DNA of 64,000 bases from Streptomyces solicavernae (GCF_029968095.1 NZ_JASCIR010000028.1:21513-85512); one strand, 5' to 3'; shown: positions 40,861 through 49,639, counted from the stretch's first letter. Program-made: numbers and translations. The notes: a model not told the origin generated them from the sequence alone.

Positions 40861-42186
40861 CTACGCCGACTTCTCGCTGGGCCCGGGCTCGTCGTGCGGC
40901 ACGAGCGTCGGATTCACGTTGTCGAGCACGGTGTCGCGGGTGACGACGACACGTGCCACGTCGTCCCTGCTCGGCACTTCGTACATCACGTTCAGGAGCA
41001 CCTCTTCGAGGATCGTGCGGGCGGCGCGGGCGCCCGTGCGGCGCAGCAGTGCCTGCTCGGCGATCGCCTCGACGGCGTCGTCCGTGAACTCCAGCTCCAC
41101 GCCGTCCATTTCGAAGAGCTTCCGGTACTGCTTCAGCAGCGCGTTGCGCGGCTCGGTGAGGATACGGACCAGGGCGGGCCCGTCCAGCGGGTCGACCGCA
41201 GCCATCATCGGGAGCCGTCCCACGATCTCCGGGATCAGGCCGAACTTCAGGAGGTCCTGCGGCAACGCCCCCGCGAACGGCCTCTCCTCCGCCGCCCCTT
41301 GCGTCGCCCCGAGCGACCCGGTGAAGCCGATGCCCCTGCTGCCCGCCCGCTGCTCGATGATCCGTTCCAGACCGGCGAAGGCGCCGCCCACGATGAACAG
41401 CACATGCGACGTGTCGAACTGGATGAACTCCTGCTGCGGATGTTTCCGCCCGCCCTGCGGCGGCACCGACGCCACCGTGCCCTCAAGGATCTTCAACAGC
41501 GCCTGCTGCACGCCCTCGCCCGACACGTCCCGCATGATCGAAGGGTTCTCGCTCTTGCGCGCCACCTTGTCGATCTCGTCGATGTAAATGATGCCGCGCT
41601 GCGCCCGCTCGACATCGTGGTCCGCCGCCTGCAGCAGCTTCAGCAGAATGTTCTCGACGTCCTCGCCGACATAGCCCGCCTCGGTCAGCGCCGTCGCATC
41701 GCCGATCGCGAACGGTACGTCCAGCATGCGCGCGAGGGTCTGCACCAAATACGTCTTGCCGCAACCCGTCGGACCCATCAACAGGATGTTGGACTTGCCG
41801 AGTTCGACGGGTTCCGGCAACGGCGACGACGGCGCCGACTGCGGCGCCTCCTGATCGACGGCCGCCGTGCCGCCGCCCGGCGCACCCGCCTGACGCACGC
41901 GCTTGTAGTGGTTGTAGACCGCCACCGACAGCGTCTTCTTGGCCTCCTCCTGGCCGATCACGTACTGCTCCAGGAACGTGAAGATCTCGCGCGGCGTGGG
42001 CAGTTCGCGCGGCGCGCCCTCGGCCGCTTCCTCCGCCTCCTCGGCGATCAGCTCGTTGCACAGCCCCACGCACTCGTCGCAGATGCAGATGCCGCTCGGA
42101 CCCGCGATGAGCTTCCTGACCTGCTTCTGACTCTTGCCGCAGAACGTGCACTTCAGCAGGTTGTCGCTGTCGCCGATGCGTGCCAC
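40861..42186 (-). CDS. clpX: Second ClpX unfoldase paralogue
   Basis: The 441-residue AAA+ unfoldase has an N-terminal zinc-binding domain (CTFCGKSQ, then CICDECVGLC), Walker A LMGPTGCGKTYLV near residue 135, the pore loop EAGYVGEDVENIL and Walker B IIYIDEIDKVARKSENPS. The RKH-type loop GGRKHPQQEF and an IGF-type ClpP-binding loop (GIGFTG) are present. Compared with housekeeping ClpX, Walker A has Cys and Tyr at usually Ser and Leu positions, there is an Ala/Pro/Gln insert near 110-125, and the C-terminus is shorter. It lies upstream of popR on the same strand, so it is likely the dedicated partner of ClpP3P4. The GTG at 42186 follows GAGGTAC. Confidence 0.87.
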   Translation of the reverse strand: MARIGDSDNLLKCTFCGKSQKQVRKLIAGPSGICICDECVGLCNELIAEEAEEAAEGAPRELPTPREIFTFLEQYVIGQEEAKKTLSVAVYNHYKRVRQAGAPGGGTAAVDQEAPQSAPSSPLPEPVELGKSNILLMGPTGCGKTYLVQTLARMLDVPFAIGDATALTEAGYVGEDVENILLKLLQAADHDVERAQRGIIYIDEIDKVARKSENPSIMRDVSGEGVQQALLKILEGTVASVPPQGGRKHPQQEFIQFDTSHVLFIVGGAFAGLERIIEQRAGSRGIGFTGSLGATQGAAEERPFAGALPQDLLKFGLIPEIVGRLPMMAAVDPLDGPALVRILTEPRNALLKQYRKLFEMDGVELEFTDDAVEAIAEQALLRRTGARAARTILEEVLLNVMYEVPSRDDVARVVVTRDTVLDNVNPTLVPHDEPGPSEKSA

Positions 42187-42289
42187 TCGTACCTCAAATG
42201 CCGGGATCAGATGACGTCACCATGTGAAACGAAGGTATCCTGCGCCGTGGTGGACGGCAATCCATACAGGGCATGAACGAGTGGGGGCA

Positions 42290-43702
42290 ATGGGTCGGCT
42301 CAGCAGGGCGCAGTTGCAGCAGCTCAATCGCGCCAAGGTCCTTGCGGCGGCCCGGGAGGAGTTCGCCGCTCGCGGCTATCCCGGCGCGAAGGTCGACGCC
42401 ATCGCCGAACGCGCGGGCCTCACCCGCGGCGCCGTCTACTCCAACTTCCCCGGCAAGAGGGCCCTTTACTTCGCCGTCCTCGCAGAGCTGGCGGAGCTGG
42501 CGCAGTCCGGAGCCGGAGGCTCCTGTGGGTCTGGGGCCTCCCGGGGGACTGGGGCCGCCGGGGGGTCTGGGGCCTCCGGGGGGTCTGAGGGATCGGTGGC
42601 GTCCGAAAGGCTTGGGGAGCGTGGTGGCGCGGCCGCAACCTTCGAGGAGGAGTGTTCTGCACCGACCGCGCTCGCCACCTTCGCCCGCAGTTGGATGGCC
42701 CGCCTGCCACTCGCCGCCGACAGTGCCACGTCGCACGAGGGGCAGGGCGACGCAGGCCCAGCGCGGCTCGACAGGCACCTGTTGTCCGAAGTTCTCGCCG
42801 ACGAGCGAACCCGCCGACCGTACGGCCAACTCCTCAAGCTGGACGCTCTGGTACTCGGCCTCGCCCTCGAACGGATGCGGCCCGCCGACCGCATCCGCAG
42901 GGTGCGCCTCGCCGAATCCGTGCTGACCTCCCTCCACGGAGCACGCCAACTGGCCGACGCCGCACCCGGGTTCATCGAGCCCTTCACCGTGATCAACACC
43001 TGCGAACGCCTCGCCGACGCCGCCCCGCACGACACCTGGGATCCGCCCCACCTCCCGTACGTGCCCCACGCGCGCCCGGTGGACGAACCCTGGCCCCTCG
43101 CCCCGACGCCCGGCCCGTCACCGGCCGGCTCCTCCCTGACTGGACTGGCCGACCCGACCGGACAGACGGGGCTGACCGGACTCACGGGTCTCACCGGTCT
43201 CACCGGACTCACGGGTTTCACCGGACTCACGGGTTTGACGGGGCCGGCCGATGCGGAGCGGGCTGCGTGCCGCCCGCCCGTCGACGCCGTGCGCGGTGTC
43301 CCGGCGCGGTTCGGTGGTGACGGCGTGCTCGCCGTGCTTGGCCTGCACCGCTTGGAGGCCGTGGAGGAAGCCGTACGCGCGGCGCCACCGGACGCGACGG
43401 TGACGGCGGTCCTAGTCTCCGGCAGCCCGGACGAACTCATTCCGCTCGCGCGTCTCGCCGTCGCCGACGTCGTCGGCTGTCTGCGTGCCACCTTCCCCGT
43501 CTCGGCCTGGCCGCGGCTCCAGGTGGTGTACGACGCATCGGGCTCCCTCGCCGCCGCGGCGGGCGTGTCCGCGGTGAGCGACGGCACCGAGGCCGCCGTT
43601 CGGATCGTCGAGGGCCGCATCGTTGCCCGCGCCGACGGCCGCGGAGCCTGCCATGCTGCGGCGACAGCGGGCGTGGAGCATCTTGCGCCCACTCCCAGCT
43701 GA
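42290..43702 (+). CDS. TetR-type regulator with LTG repeats and a thioredoxin-like C-terminal domain
   Basis: The 470-residue protein is more than twice the length of a usual TetR regulator. Its N-terminal helix-turn-helix (about 8-60; NRAKVLAAAREEFAARGYPG then GLTRGAVYSNFPGKRALYFA) is canonical. A Gly/Ser-rich insert (78-105) interrupts the ligand-binding domain. A run of LTG tripeptides (about 280-320) then joins a C-terminal domain with PRLQVVYDASGSLAAAAGVS and IVEGRIVARADGRG, which looks like a thioredoxin/peroxiredoxin fold without the active cysteines. Targets are unknown. It is divergent from the clpX paralogue by about 100 bp. The ATG at 42290 follows GGGGG. Confidence 0.75.
   Translation: MGRLSRAQLQQLNRAKVLAAAREEFAARGYPGAKVDAIAERAGLTRGAVYSNFPGKRALYFAVLAELAELAQSGAGGSCGSGASRGTGAAGGSGASGGSEGSVASERLGERGGAAATFEEECSAPTALATFARSWMARLPLAADSATSHEGQGDAGPARLDRHLLSEVLADERTRRPYGQLLKLDALVLGLALERMRPADRIRRVRLAESVLTSLHGARQLADAAPGFIEPFTVINTCERLADAAPHDTWDPPHLPYVPHARPVDEPWPLAPTPGPSPAGSSLTGLADPTGQTGLTGLTGLTGLTGLTGFTGLTGLTGPADAERAACRPPVDAVRGVPARFGGDGVLAVLGLHRLEAVEEAVRAAPPDATVTAVLVSGSPDELIPLARLAVADVVGCLRATFPVSAWPRLQVVYDASGSLAAAAGVSAVSDGTEAAVRIVEGRIVARADGRGACHAAATAGVEHLAPTPS
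43122..43245 (+). repeat. LTG tripeptide repeats in the TetR-type gene
   Basis: A run of 9-bp units (such as ctcaccggt and ctcacgggt) encodes roughly ten LTG/FTG tripeptides between the regulator and the C-terminal domain. Confidence 0.85.
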
Positions 43703-43915
43703 CCGGCCCCGCAGCAGCCGGCTGCGGCTCCGACCGACCCGACCTGCCCGACCTGCCCGACCTGCCCGACCGACCGGCCTGCCCCGCCAGCCAGGACGAC
43801 CCGACCGCCCCGGCCGATCTGGCTGTCCGAGGAGACCGCCACCCTTGCCCATGCCGTGCCGCCGCGCCGCTCTGCCGCGGAACTCGGCCGCCGTACGTAC
43901 CAGTTGGAGGCCGCA

Positions 43916-44668
43916 GTGTCCCGCAACAACAAGTCCGAACCCGCCACCCGCAAGGTTGAACGGCCTGAACGGCCTGAACGGCCTGAACGGCCTGAACGGC
44001 CTGAACGGCCTGAACGGCCTGAACGGGCTGAACGGCCTGAACGGGCTGAACGGGCTGAACGGGCTGAACGGGCTGAACGGGCTGAACGGGCTGAACGGGC
44101 TGAGCGTGTTGAACGGGCTGAGCGTGTTGAACGGGCTGAGCGTGTTGAACGGGCTGAGCGTGTTGAACGGGCTGAGCGTGTTGAACGGGCCGAACGCGCC
44201 AAGCGAGCCGAGCGCGCCGAGCGGGCCTTTCCCGCGCCGAACGGCGTCACAGGCGTCGGCGTCATCGTCGTCGACGAGCAGGAGCGCATCCTCCTCGGCC
44301 TCGGCCACGACAACCGCTGGGAACTCCCCGGCGGGAAGGTCGATCCGGGCGAGAGTTTCGAGCAGACCGCGGCCCGCGAACTCGCCGAGGAGACCGCCCT
44401 GTCGGTGTCTCCCGAGGACGTGCGGGTCGTCGCCGTGGTCGTCGACGGGAAGCAGGGCCTCACCAGGCTGTCCGCCGCGGCGGTCGTGCCCGCGCCCACC
44501 GGAGCCGTTGCCGAGGTGACCGAACCGGACAAGATCCTGCGGTGGGTGTGGACCGGCCTCGACGCCCTCCCCGCCGAGCTGTTCGAGCCGTCCGCGGGTG
44601 TGCTCGCCGCCTGGCGGCAGGACCTCGACGTACCCGCGCACGAAGCGCACCGCTATCGCATGGCCTGA
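43916..44668 (+). CDS. Nudix hydrolase with a long Glu-Arg tripeptide-repeat N-terminus
   Basis: The 250-residue protein has a basic start and an ~89-residue repeat region (about 15-103) of ERP, ERA and ERV tripeptides. A normal-sized Nudix domain (about 105-250) follows. The Nudix box reads GGKVDPGESFEQTAAREL then AEETAL, so the acidic metal ligands are present but the usual Gly after EET is Ala. Nudix enzymes hydrolyse nucleoside diphosphate derivatives; the substrate is unknown. The GTG at 43916 has GGAGG five bases ahead. An in-frame ATG at 43856 has no such site. It follows the TetR-type gene by 213 bp in the same direction. Confidence 0.83.
   Translation: MSRNNKSEPATRKVERPERPERPERPERPERPERPERAERPERAERAERAERAERAERAERAERVERAERVERAERVERAERVERAERVERAERAKRAERAERAFPAPNGVTGVGVIVVDEQERILLGLGHDNRWELPGGKVDPGESFEQTAARELAEETALSVSPEDVRVVAVVVDGKQGLTRLSAAAVVPAPTGAVAEVTEPDKILRWVWTGLDALPAELFEPSAGVLAAWRQDLDVPAHEAHRYRMA
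43957..44222 (+). repeat. 9-bp/18-bp repeats encoding (ERP)n then (ERA)n and (ERVERA)n
   Basis: The array starts with eight or so gaacggcct units, passes through gaacgggct units, and ends with five 18-bp units gagcgtgttgaacgggct. It then degenerates to cgccaagcgagccgag. About 29 tripeptides are encoded, all in frame with the Nudix domain. Confidence 0.95.
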
Positions 44669-45022
44669 GGTCGCGGAGCCGGAGGGCGTGCGCGTCCCGC
44701 AGGCCAGGGGGCAGCGGGTTCGCGTCGCCTTTTTCTCGGCATGCGCCTGCTCGCCCGGATCCCCGTCCAGCGCGACATCGGCCGGATGGCGCGGTACGAA
44801 TTCCGGACGCCGCAGCCGCAGCCCCGGCCGGACCACATGCCGACGGACTCGGCGCGGCCAGACCACACGCCGCCAGGCAAGCCGCAGCGGCACGACGACC
44901 CCGGAGAGCGTCAGGCCTAGCGAGAGCAGGACCACGAGCCGCAGCAGCGCGGGGAGCCGAGCAAGGCACCGGACCCCGACGTTCCGTAGTGACCCGCCCG
45001 AGGCGCCGCTTACCGTGGGTGC
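44669..45022 (-). other. No firm gene; possible degraded small membrane-protein frame
   Basis: On the minus strand a frame from about 44990 encodes LPALLRLVVLLSLGLTLSGV, a convincing transmembrane helix. A very Arg/Val-rich segment and a polar stretch containing EFVPRHPADVALDGDPGE follow. It looks protein-like, but the frame has no stop before it runs antisense into the Nudix gene. It may be a frameshifted remnant or a chance frame. Nothing convincing is on the plus strand. Confidence 0.3.
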
Positions 45023-45454
45023 GTGATCGAGTCCTGGGATCCGGCAGCGCCCGGAGTCTTGCGTCTGCCGTCGGGCCGCCTGGTGCGCGGGCGCGGCCTC
45101 CGGAAGCCGCTGCCCGAGGGGCAGCAGCCGACGTTCGCCGTGCTGCTGCTCGGCAAGCGGCCGCCCGCGACCGACTGGGAGTCCCGTTGGCTGCGCTGGC
45201 CAGACTTCCGGCTGCCCAGTGACCGCGCGGAGGCGGCCGCCGTGCTCCGCGACGCCTGGGTGCGTGCCGCGTCCGAGCGGGTCGAGGTCGCCTGCGCCGG
45301 CGGCCGCGGCCGCACCGGCACCGCGCTCGCCTGCCTCGCCGTCCTCGACGGTGTGCCACCCGAGGATGCCGTGGACTTCGTGCGCCGCCACTACGACCGG
45401 CATGCCGTGGAAACGCCCTGGCAGCGCCGCTACGTACGGGCCTTCCACAGGTGA
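45023..45454 (+). CDS. Protein tyrosine / dual-specificity phosphatase-like protein
   Basis: The 143-residue soluble protein has the phosphatase P-loop VEVACAGGRGRTGTALA near residues 92-108, matching CX5R(S/T) with CAGGRGRT. Asp-containing RWPDFRLPSD near residue 63 could supply the general acid. These small enzymes dephosphorylate phosphotyrosine or phosphoinositide-like substrates in the cytosol. The GTG at 45023 fits the family size. It stands alone; a hairpin follows 29 bp after the stop. Confidence 0.82.
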   Translation: MIESWDPAAPGVLRLPSGRLVRGRGLRKPLPEGQQPTFAVLLLGKRPPATDWESRWLRWPDFRLPSDRAEAAAVLRDAWVRAASERVEVACAGGRGRTGTALACLAVLDGVPPEDAVDFVRRHYDRHAVETPWQRRYVRAFHR

Positions 45455-45482
45455 CTCGTTGTCCCCGTGGCCGTAATCCACG

Positions 45483-45521
45483 CGCTGTTCAGGCCCTCGC
45501 CGTGCCCGGCCGCTGAACAGC
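45483..45521 (+). terminator. Hairpin after the phosphatase gene
   Basis: A 10-bp stem cgctgttcag / ctgaacagcg with a 19-base loop lies 28 bases after the stop. Confidence 0.55.
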
Positions 45522-45853
45522 GGGACGGGGAACCGGACGGCCCGAACCGCCGGCCGTGGCAGAGCCGACCAGGTCCCCGGCCGCGAAGCGGAACGGACGG
45601 GAGCACACCGTGTGCGCCTCCGGTCGTGAAGATTCCGCACCCGATTGCTGTCGTGTGCGCCGGGTTTCGGCCGTAATAGGCGACCCGCGCAACTGCCGTG
45701 CGGCGCATGGTGTCTTGTGGGCTGAGGGCGGGTCGTGAGCCGCCCGACGGGGGTCGTCGCTGAGGCGTGCGCCGAGCGGGACGTCGCGGAGCGACGTGTG
45801 CCGGGGCCGCCGGGGGAGCGGCGACGCACAGCACTCACCATGGGGGAACAGCC
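45522..45853. other. Intergenic upstream region of the copper oxidase
   Basis: No gene is supported here. The stretch around 45630-45690 is the least GC-rich part (ccgattgctgt, then ggccgtaataggcg) and is a likely promoter for the oxidase, though I cannot fix -35 and -10 hexamers with proper spacing. No copper-responsive operator was recognised. Confidence 0.4.
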
Positions 45854-47773
45854 TTGACCGACATCATCGAGCGCTTGACCGACCGCCTGACCGACGGACT
45901 CACCGGCGGATTGACCGGCGGATCCGACCAGGCCCAGGAGAAGGTCCTCGACGGCGAACTCACGCCGTACATCAGTCCGTTGACCGTGCCGCCCGTGCTC
46001 CGTCCGCAGCCGGTCGACGTGCTTCAGGAGACCGCGATCACGCTCCGGCCCACCTGGGTGCGGCTGCACCCGCAGCTGCCGCCCACTCTCATGTGGGGCT
46101 ACAACGGGAGCGTGCCGGGCCCCACCATCGAGGTGCGGCGCGGCCGCCGCATCCGCGTGGCGTGGACCAACGGCATTCCGGTCGGCTCCGAGTACCCGGT
46201 CACCTCCGTGGAGGTGCCCGCCCGGCCGCAGGGCGAACCGCCCGCCAGCACCGAGCCCGGCCGTGGCGGAGTCGAACCGAACAAGGACGTCGCGGCCCTG
46301 CCCGCCTGGACGGTGACGCACCTGCACGGCGCACAGACCGGTGGCGGCAACGACGGCTGGGCCGACAACGCCGTGGGGTACGGCGACGCGCAGCTCTCCG
46401 AGTACCCGAACGACCATCAGGCCGTGCAGTGGTGGTACCACGACCACGCCATGAACGTCACACGCTGGAACGTCCAGGCCGGGCTGTACGGCACCTACCT
46501 CGTCCGCGACGACGAGGAGGACGCGCTCCGACTGCCGCGCGGGGAGCGGGAGATACCGCTCCTCATCGCCGACCGGAACCTCGACACCGACGAGGACGGC
46601 GCCCTCAACGGTCGTATCCTGCACAAGACGGTCATCGTGCAGGAGGAGAACCCCGAGACGGGCAAGCCGGTCTCGGTGCCCTTCACCGGCCCGTACACGA
46701 CGGTCAACGGGCAGATCTGGCCGTACGCCGACGTGGACGACGCGTGGTACCGCTTCCGGCTCCTCAACGCCTCCAACGCCCGGACCTACAACCTCGTCCT
46801 GATCGACGAGGACGATCAGCCGGTGCCCGGCGTGATCAAGCAGATCGGCAGCGACGGGGGCCTGCTGCCGCGCCCGGTGCCCGTGGACTTCGACGCCACG
46901 ATGCCCGTGCTGACCGCCGCACCCGCCGAGCGCTTCGATCTGCTCGTCGACTTCCGCGCGCTGGCCGGGCGGCGACTCCGCCTCGTCGACAAGGGCCCCG
47001 ACCAGGCGCCGGGTGTGCCGGACTCGGTGAACGACGTGCGCTACCCGCAGGTCATGGAGTTCCGGGTGCGGGCGAGCGGGGCGGGCGACGCCTTCGAGCC
47101 GCCCGAGGTGCTGTCCGGCTCCTTCCGTCGGATCGGCCACGACGTCGAACACGGCCACCGCATGGTCGTGCTCACCCCGCCCAACACCAGGGGCGGCGGC
47201 GGTCATCCCGAGATCTGGGAGATGACCGAACTCGCGGAGCACGAGGCGGAGGGCGTCCAGGTGCCCACCGAGGGTGTCATTCAGGTGCGCGACGCAGAGG
47301 GCGTGGTGAAGACCTACCGCCGGATCGCGCGGACCTTCAACGACGGGCTCGGCTTCACCATCGCGGAGGGCGCCCATGAACAGTGGAGCTTCCTCAATCT
47401 GTCGGACATCCTGCACCCGATGCACATCCACCTCGCCGACTTCCAGGCGCTGGGCCGGGACGCCTACGACGTGTCCGGGTTCGACCCGGAGCTCGGCGGG
47501 ACCCGCGCGCCCATCGCGTACGACCCCGGCACGCAGCTGCCGTTGGCGCCCAACGAACGCGGCTGGAAGGACGTGTTCCGGGTGCCGGGCAAGCAGATGC
47601 TGCGGATCATGGGGCGCTTCGACGGCGCCTACGGGCGGTTCATGTACCACTGTCACCTCCTGGAGCATGAGGACATGGGGATGATGCGGCCGTTCGTGGT
47701 CATGCCGGAGGAGGCCCTGAAGTTCGATCACGGGGCCGGGCACGGCGGGCCGCACGAACGGCATGCGGCTTGA
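45854..47773 (+). CDS. Multicopper oxidase, phenoxazinone-synthase-like
   Basis: The 639-residue oxidase has all four copper-ligand motifs: HLHGAQTGG, WWYHDHAM, HPMHIHLADF and YHCHLLEHEDMGMM. Three cupredoxin domains and the insert pattern of S. antibioticus PhsA (642 residues) are visible, and the N-terminus TDIIERLTDRLTD is like that protein's. It lacks an evident signal peptide, which also fits PhsA. It could couple o-aminophenols to phenoxazinones or oxidise other phenols, bilirubin or Cu(I). The TTG at 45854 is chosen because GGGGGAACAGCC precedes it and an earlier start has none. No phenoxazinone biosynthesis genes adjoin. Confidence 0.87.
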   Translation: MTDIIERLTDRLTDGLTGGLTGGSDQAQEKVLDGELTPYISPLTVPPVLRPQPVDVLQETAITLRPTWVRLHPQLPPTLMWGYNGSVPGPTIEVRRGRRIRVAWTNGIPVGSEYPVTSVEVPARPQGEPPASTEPGRGGVEPNKDVAALPAWTVTHLHGAQTGGGNDGWADNAVGYGDAQLSEYPNDHQAVQWWYHDHAMNVTRWNVQAGLYGTYLVRDDEEDALRLPRGEREIPLLIADRNLDTDEDGALNGRILHKTVIVQEENPETGKPVSVPFTGPYTTVNGQIWPYADVDDAWYRFRLLNASNARTYNLVLIDEDDQPVPGVIKQIGSDGGLLPRPVPVDFDATMPVLTAAPAERFDLLVDFRALAGRRLRLVDKGPDQAPGVPDSVNDVRYPQVMEFRVRASGAGDAFEPPEVLSGSFRRIGHDVEHGHRMVVLTPPNTRGGGGHPEIWEMTELAEHEAEGVQVPTEGVIQVRDAEGVVKTYRRIARTFNDGLGFTIAEGAHEQWSFLNLSDILHPMHIHLADFQALGRDAYDVSGFDPELGGTRAPIAYDPGTQLPLAPNERGWKDVFRVPGKQMLRIMGRFDGAYGRFMYHCHLLEHEDMGMMRPFVVMPEEALKFDHGAGHGGPHERHAA

Positions 47774-48040
47774 GGAGTCGGTTGCTCCGCCGGGCGATCG
47801 GTGGATCGTTCGGCGGAGTTCGGCGGGTTCGACGGAGTTCAGCGGAGTCAGGGGCTTCGGCCCTCGATCCGCCATGTCGAAAAAGCTAACAGCCGTCACT
47901 GACAATGGACTTGGCGTCGCTGCTGACCAGGGCGAACGAGAGATTGGTGAGTAAACACCCGCCTCTGTACGGAATCTGTCACTCTTTCGTGAAACGTTCT
48001 GCGGCCGACCGTGGGGTAGAGCATCCCGCGGAGGCGAGCC

Positions 48041-48697
48041 ATGGAAGAGACAGTGTTGCGGCCCAGGCCGATGCCCGGCCGCGCCGGCGAGTCCGCAGGG
48101 GGATGCGGGCCCCGACCCGTCCGACGGCGCGGCAGGCGCCTGCTGACCGCTCTGCTCGGCGTACTCGTCGCCCTGACGCTCGTGCTCGCCGGCGTCGGCC
48201 TGGGCGTCGTCGGCGCCACGGTCATCGGCATGAGCGACCTCGCCGGCCTGAAGCGGGAGGCCGGGTCTCACCTTCCCGGCCGGGCGGGGGAGTCCGCCGC
48301 GGCGGACCGGAAAGGCGGGGCGCACAACTCCGGCGGGGCGTCGAGCCAGGAACCGCAGGGCGGCCAGGAGGAGGCCGTACGCGCCGAGGCGACAGCGCAT
48401 GCGAGCTGGGGCGCGTCCGGCGCCACGGCGCGCGCCACGCTCGGCGTGGAGGCGGTCGACCTTCCGGCGAGCGCCGGCGCGCAGCTCGTCGGCGTGCATG
48501 TGCCCGGGCCCGCCTACGCCGCAGGCCTGGTGCGCGGCGACGTGATCATCGCGGTCGACGATGTGCGGACCGCGTCGGCGGCCGCACTCGCCGCCACCGT
48601 GGGTAAGGCCCGGCCAGGGGAAGCGCTCGCGCTGACCGTGCGGCACCGCACCGGTGAGCGCGAATCGCTCGTCGTCACGCCAGGGGTGGTGACGTAA
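48041..48697 (+). CDS. Single-pass membrane protein with C-terminal PDZ domain
   Basis: The 218-residue protein has a basic cytoplasmic N-terminus, a strong transmembrane helix (about 34-65; LLTALLGVLVALTLVLAGVG) and a disordered Gly/Ser/Gln-rich spacer. A PDZ domain follows (about 135-215; LGVEAVDLPASAGAQLVGVH, then YAAGLVRGDVIIAVDD). No protease triad is present, so it is an HtrA-like PDZ without catalytic domain, presumably an extracytoplasmic scaffold. The ATG at 48041 has GGAGGCGAGCC before it. The 267-bp gap upstream contains short ggcgga direct repeats but no gene. Confidence 0.83.
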   Translation: MEETVLRPRPMPGRAGESAGGCGPRPVRRRGRRLLTALLGVLVALTLVLAGVGLGVVGATVIGMSDLAGLKREAGSHLPGRAGESAAADRKGGAHNSGGASSQEPQGGQEEAVRAEATAHASWGASGATARATLGVEAVDLPASAGAQLVGVHVPGPAYAAGLVRGDVIIAVDDVRTASAAALAATVGKARPGEALALTVRHRTGERESLVVTPGVVT

Positions 48698-48795
48698 CCC
48701 GGCTGCGAGGGTGGATGGTTGCAGGCATCTACGCATTGGTTGCGCTGGTGGAAAAGGCATGGTGCGGCGGCACCGCAGGGCTGAGCATGGGGGCC

Positions 48796-49449
48796 ATGGT
48801 CAGCACCCTCATCGCCTTCCTCGGCGCCTGCACCCTGATCGCCGCCTCTCCCGGTCCGTCCACGATCTTGATCATCAAACAGTCGTTGCAGAGCAGGCGT
48901 GCCGGTTTCCTCACCGTCCTCGGCAACGAGACCGGCGTCTTCCTCTGGGGTGTCGTCGCGGCCTGCGGACTCTCCGCGCTGCTTGCGGCGTCCCAGCTGG
49001 CGTACGACGTGATGCGCGTCCTCGGCGCGATCGTGCTCGTCGTCTTCGGCGTGCAGACGCTGTGGCAGGCCAGGCGCAGAAGGGGCGCCCGCGCGGTGGG
49101 CGACGGGGCCGCCGAGGGCGCTGAGGACGGGGAGTGGCGGACGACCGTCCGCTCCGGCCGGGCCTCCTACAGCGGCGGTCTGCTGATGAACCTCGCCAAC
49201 CCCAAGGCGGCCGTTTTCGCGATGTCGTTCCTCCCGCAGTTCGTGCCGAAGGGGGCGCCCGAACTGCCCACGATGATTGCGCTCGCCGCGATCTGGGCGG
49301 TCTGCGAAGTCGCCTACTACGGGGTCTACGTGTGGTGCGTCGGCCGGATGAAGGCGGTCCTGTCGCGGTCCGGTGTGCGCCGCAGGCTTGAGCAGGTCTC
49401 CGGCGGAGTACTGCTCCTCCTCGGCGTGCGCCTGGCCCTGGAAGGCTGA
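48796..49449 (+). CDS. LysE/RhtB-family amino-acid exporter
   Basis: The 217-residue membrane protein has about six hydrophobic segments. LIAASPGPSTILIIKQSL near the start is the LysE family signature (with conserved PGP), and LMNLANPKAAVFAMSFLPQF is the second conserved helix. Such proteins export amino acids or related metabolites by proton antiport. I use the ATG at 48796, right after GGGGGCC; the in-frame ATG at 48787 would add three residues and is also possible. It follows the PDZ gene by 98 bp in the same direction. Confidence 0.87.
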   Translation: MVSTLIAFLGACTLIAASPGPSTILIIKQSLQSRRAGFLTVLGNETGVFLWGVVAACGLSALLAASQLAYDVMRVLGAIVLVVFGVQTLWQARRRRGARAVGDGAAEGAEDGEWRTTVRSGRASYSGGLLMNLANPKAAVFAMSFLPQFVPKGAPELPTMIALAAIWAVCEVAYYGVYVWCVGRMKAVLSRSGVRRRLEQVSGGVLLLLGVRLALEG

Positions 49450-49639
49450 GCCGGCGGTACGTGAGAGCACCCCCACGTCGCGCCCGCGAGCGCGCCCGCA
49501 CCACGCGCGCGTAGTGCCGGATTTCGGCGAGCGATGCGCCCGGCCTGCTCTCGGTGAGCGATGCACCCGGCCCGCTCGCGCGCCCGCCCGGACGCGGGCG
49601 ATGATGCGGGAGGAGTCCCTGAAGGTCCAGGAGGCAGTC

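Noticed and set aside
43412..48760. A very long open frame of about 1780 codons on the minus strand
   Set aside because: It runs antisense through the Nudix, phosphatase and copper-oxidase genes, which have clear domains, and its translation is low-complexity. High GC makes stop-free antisense frames common.
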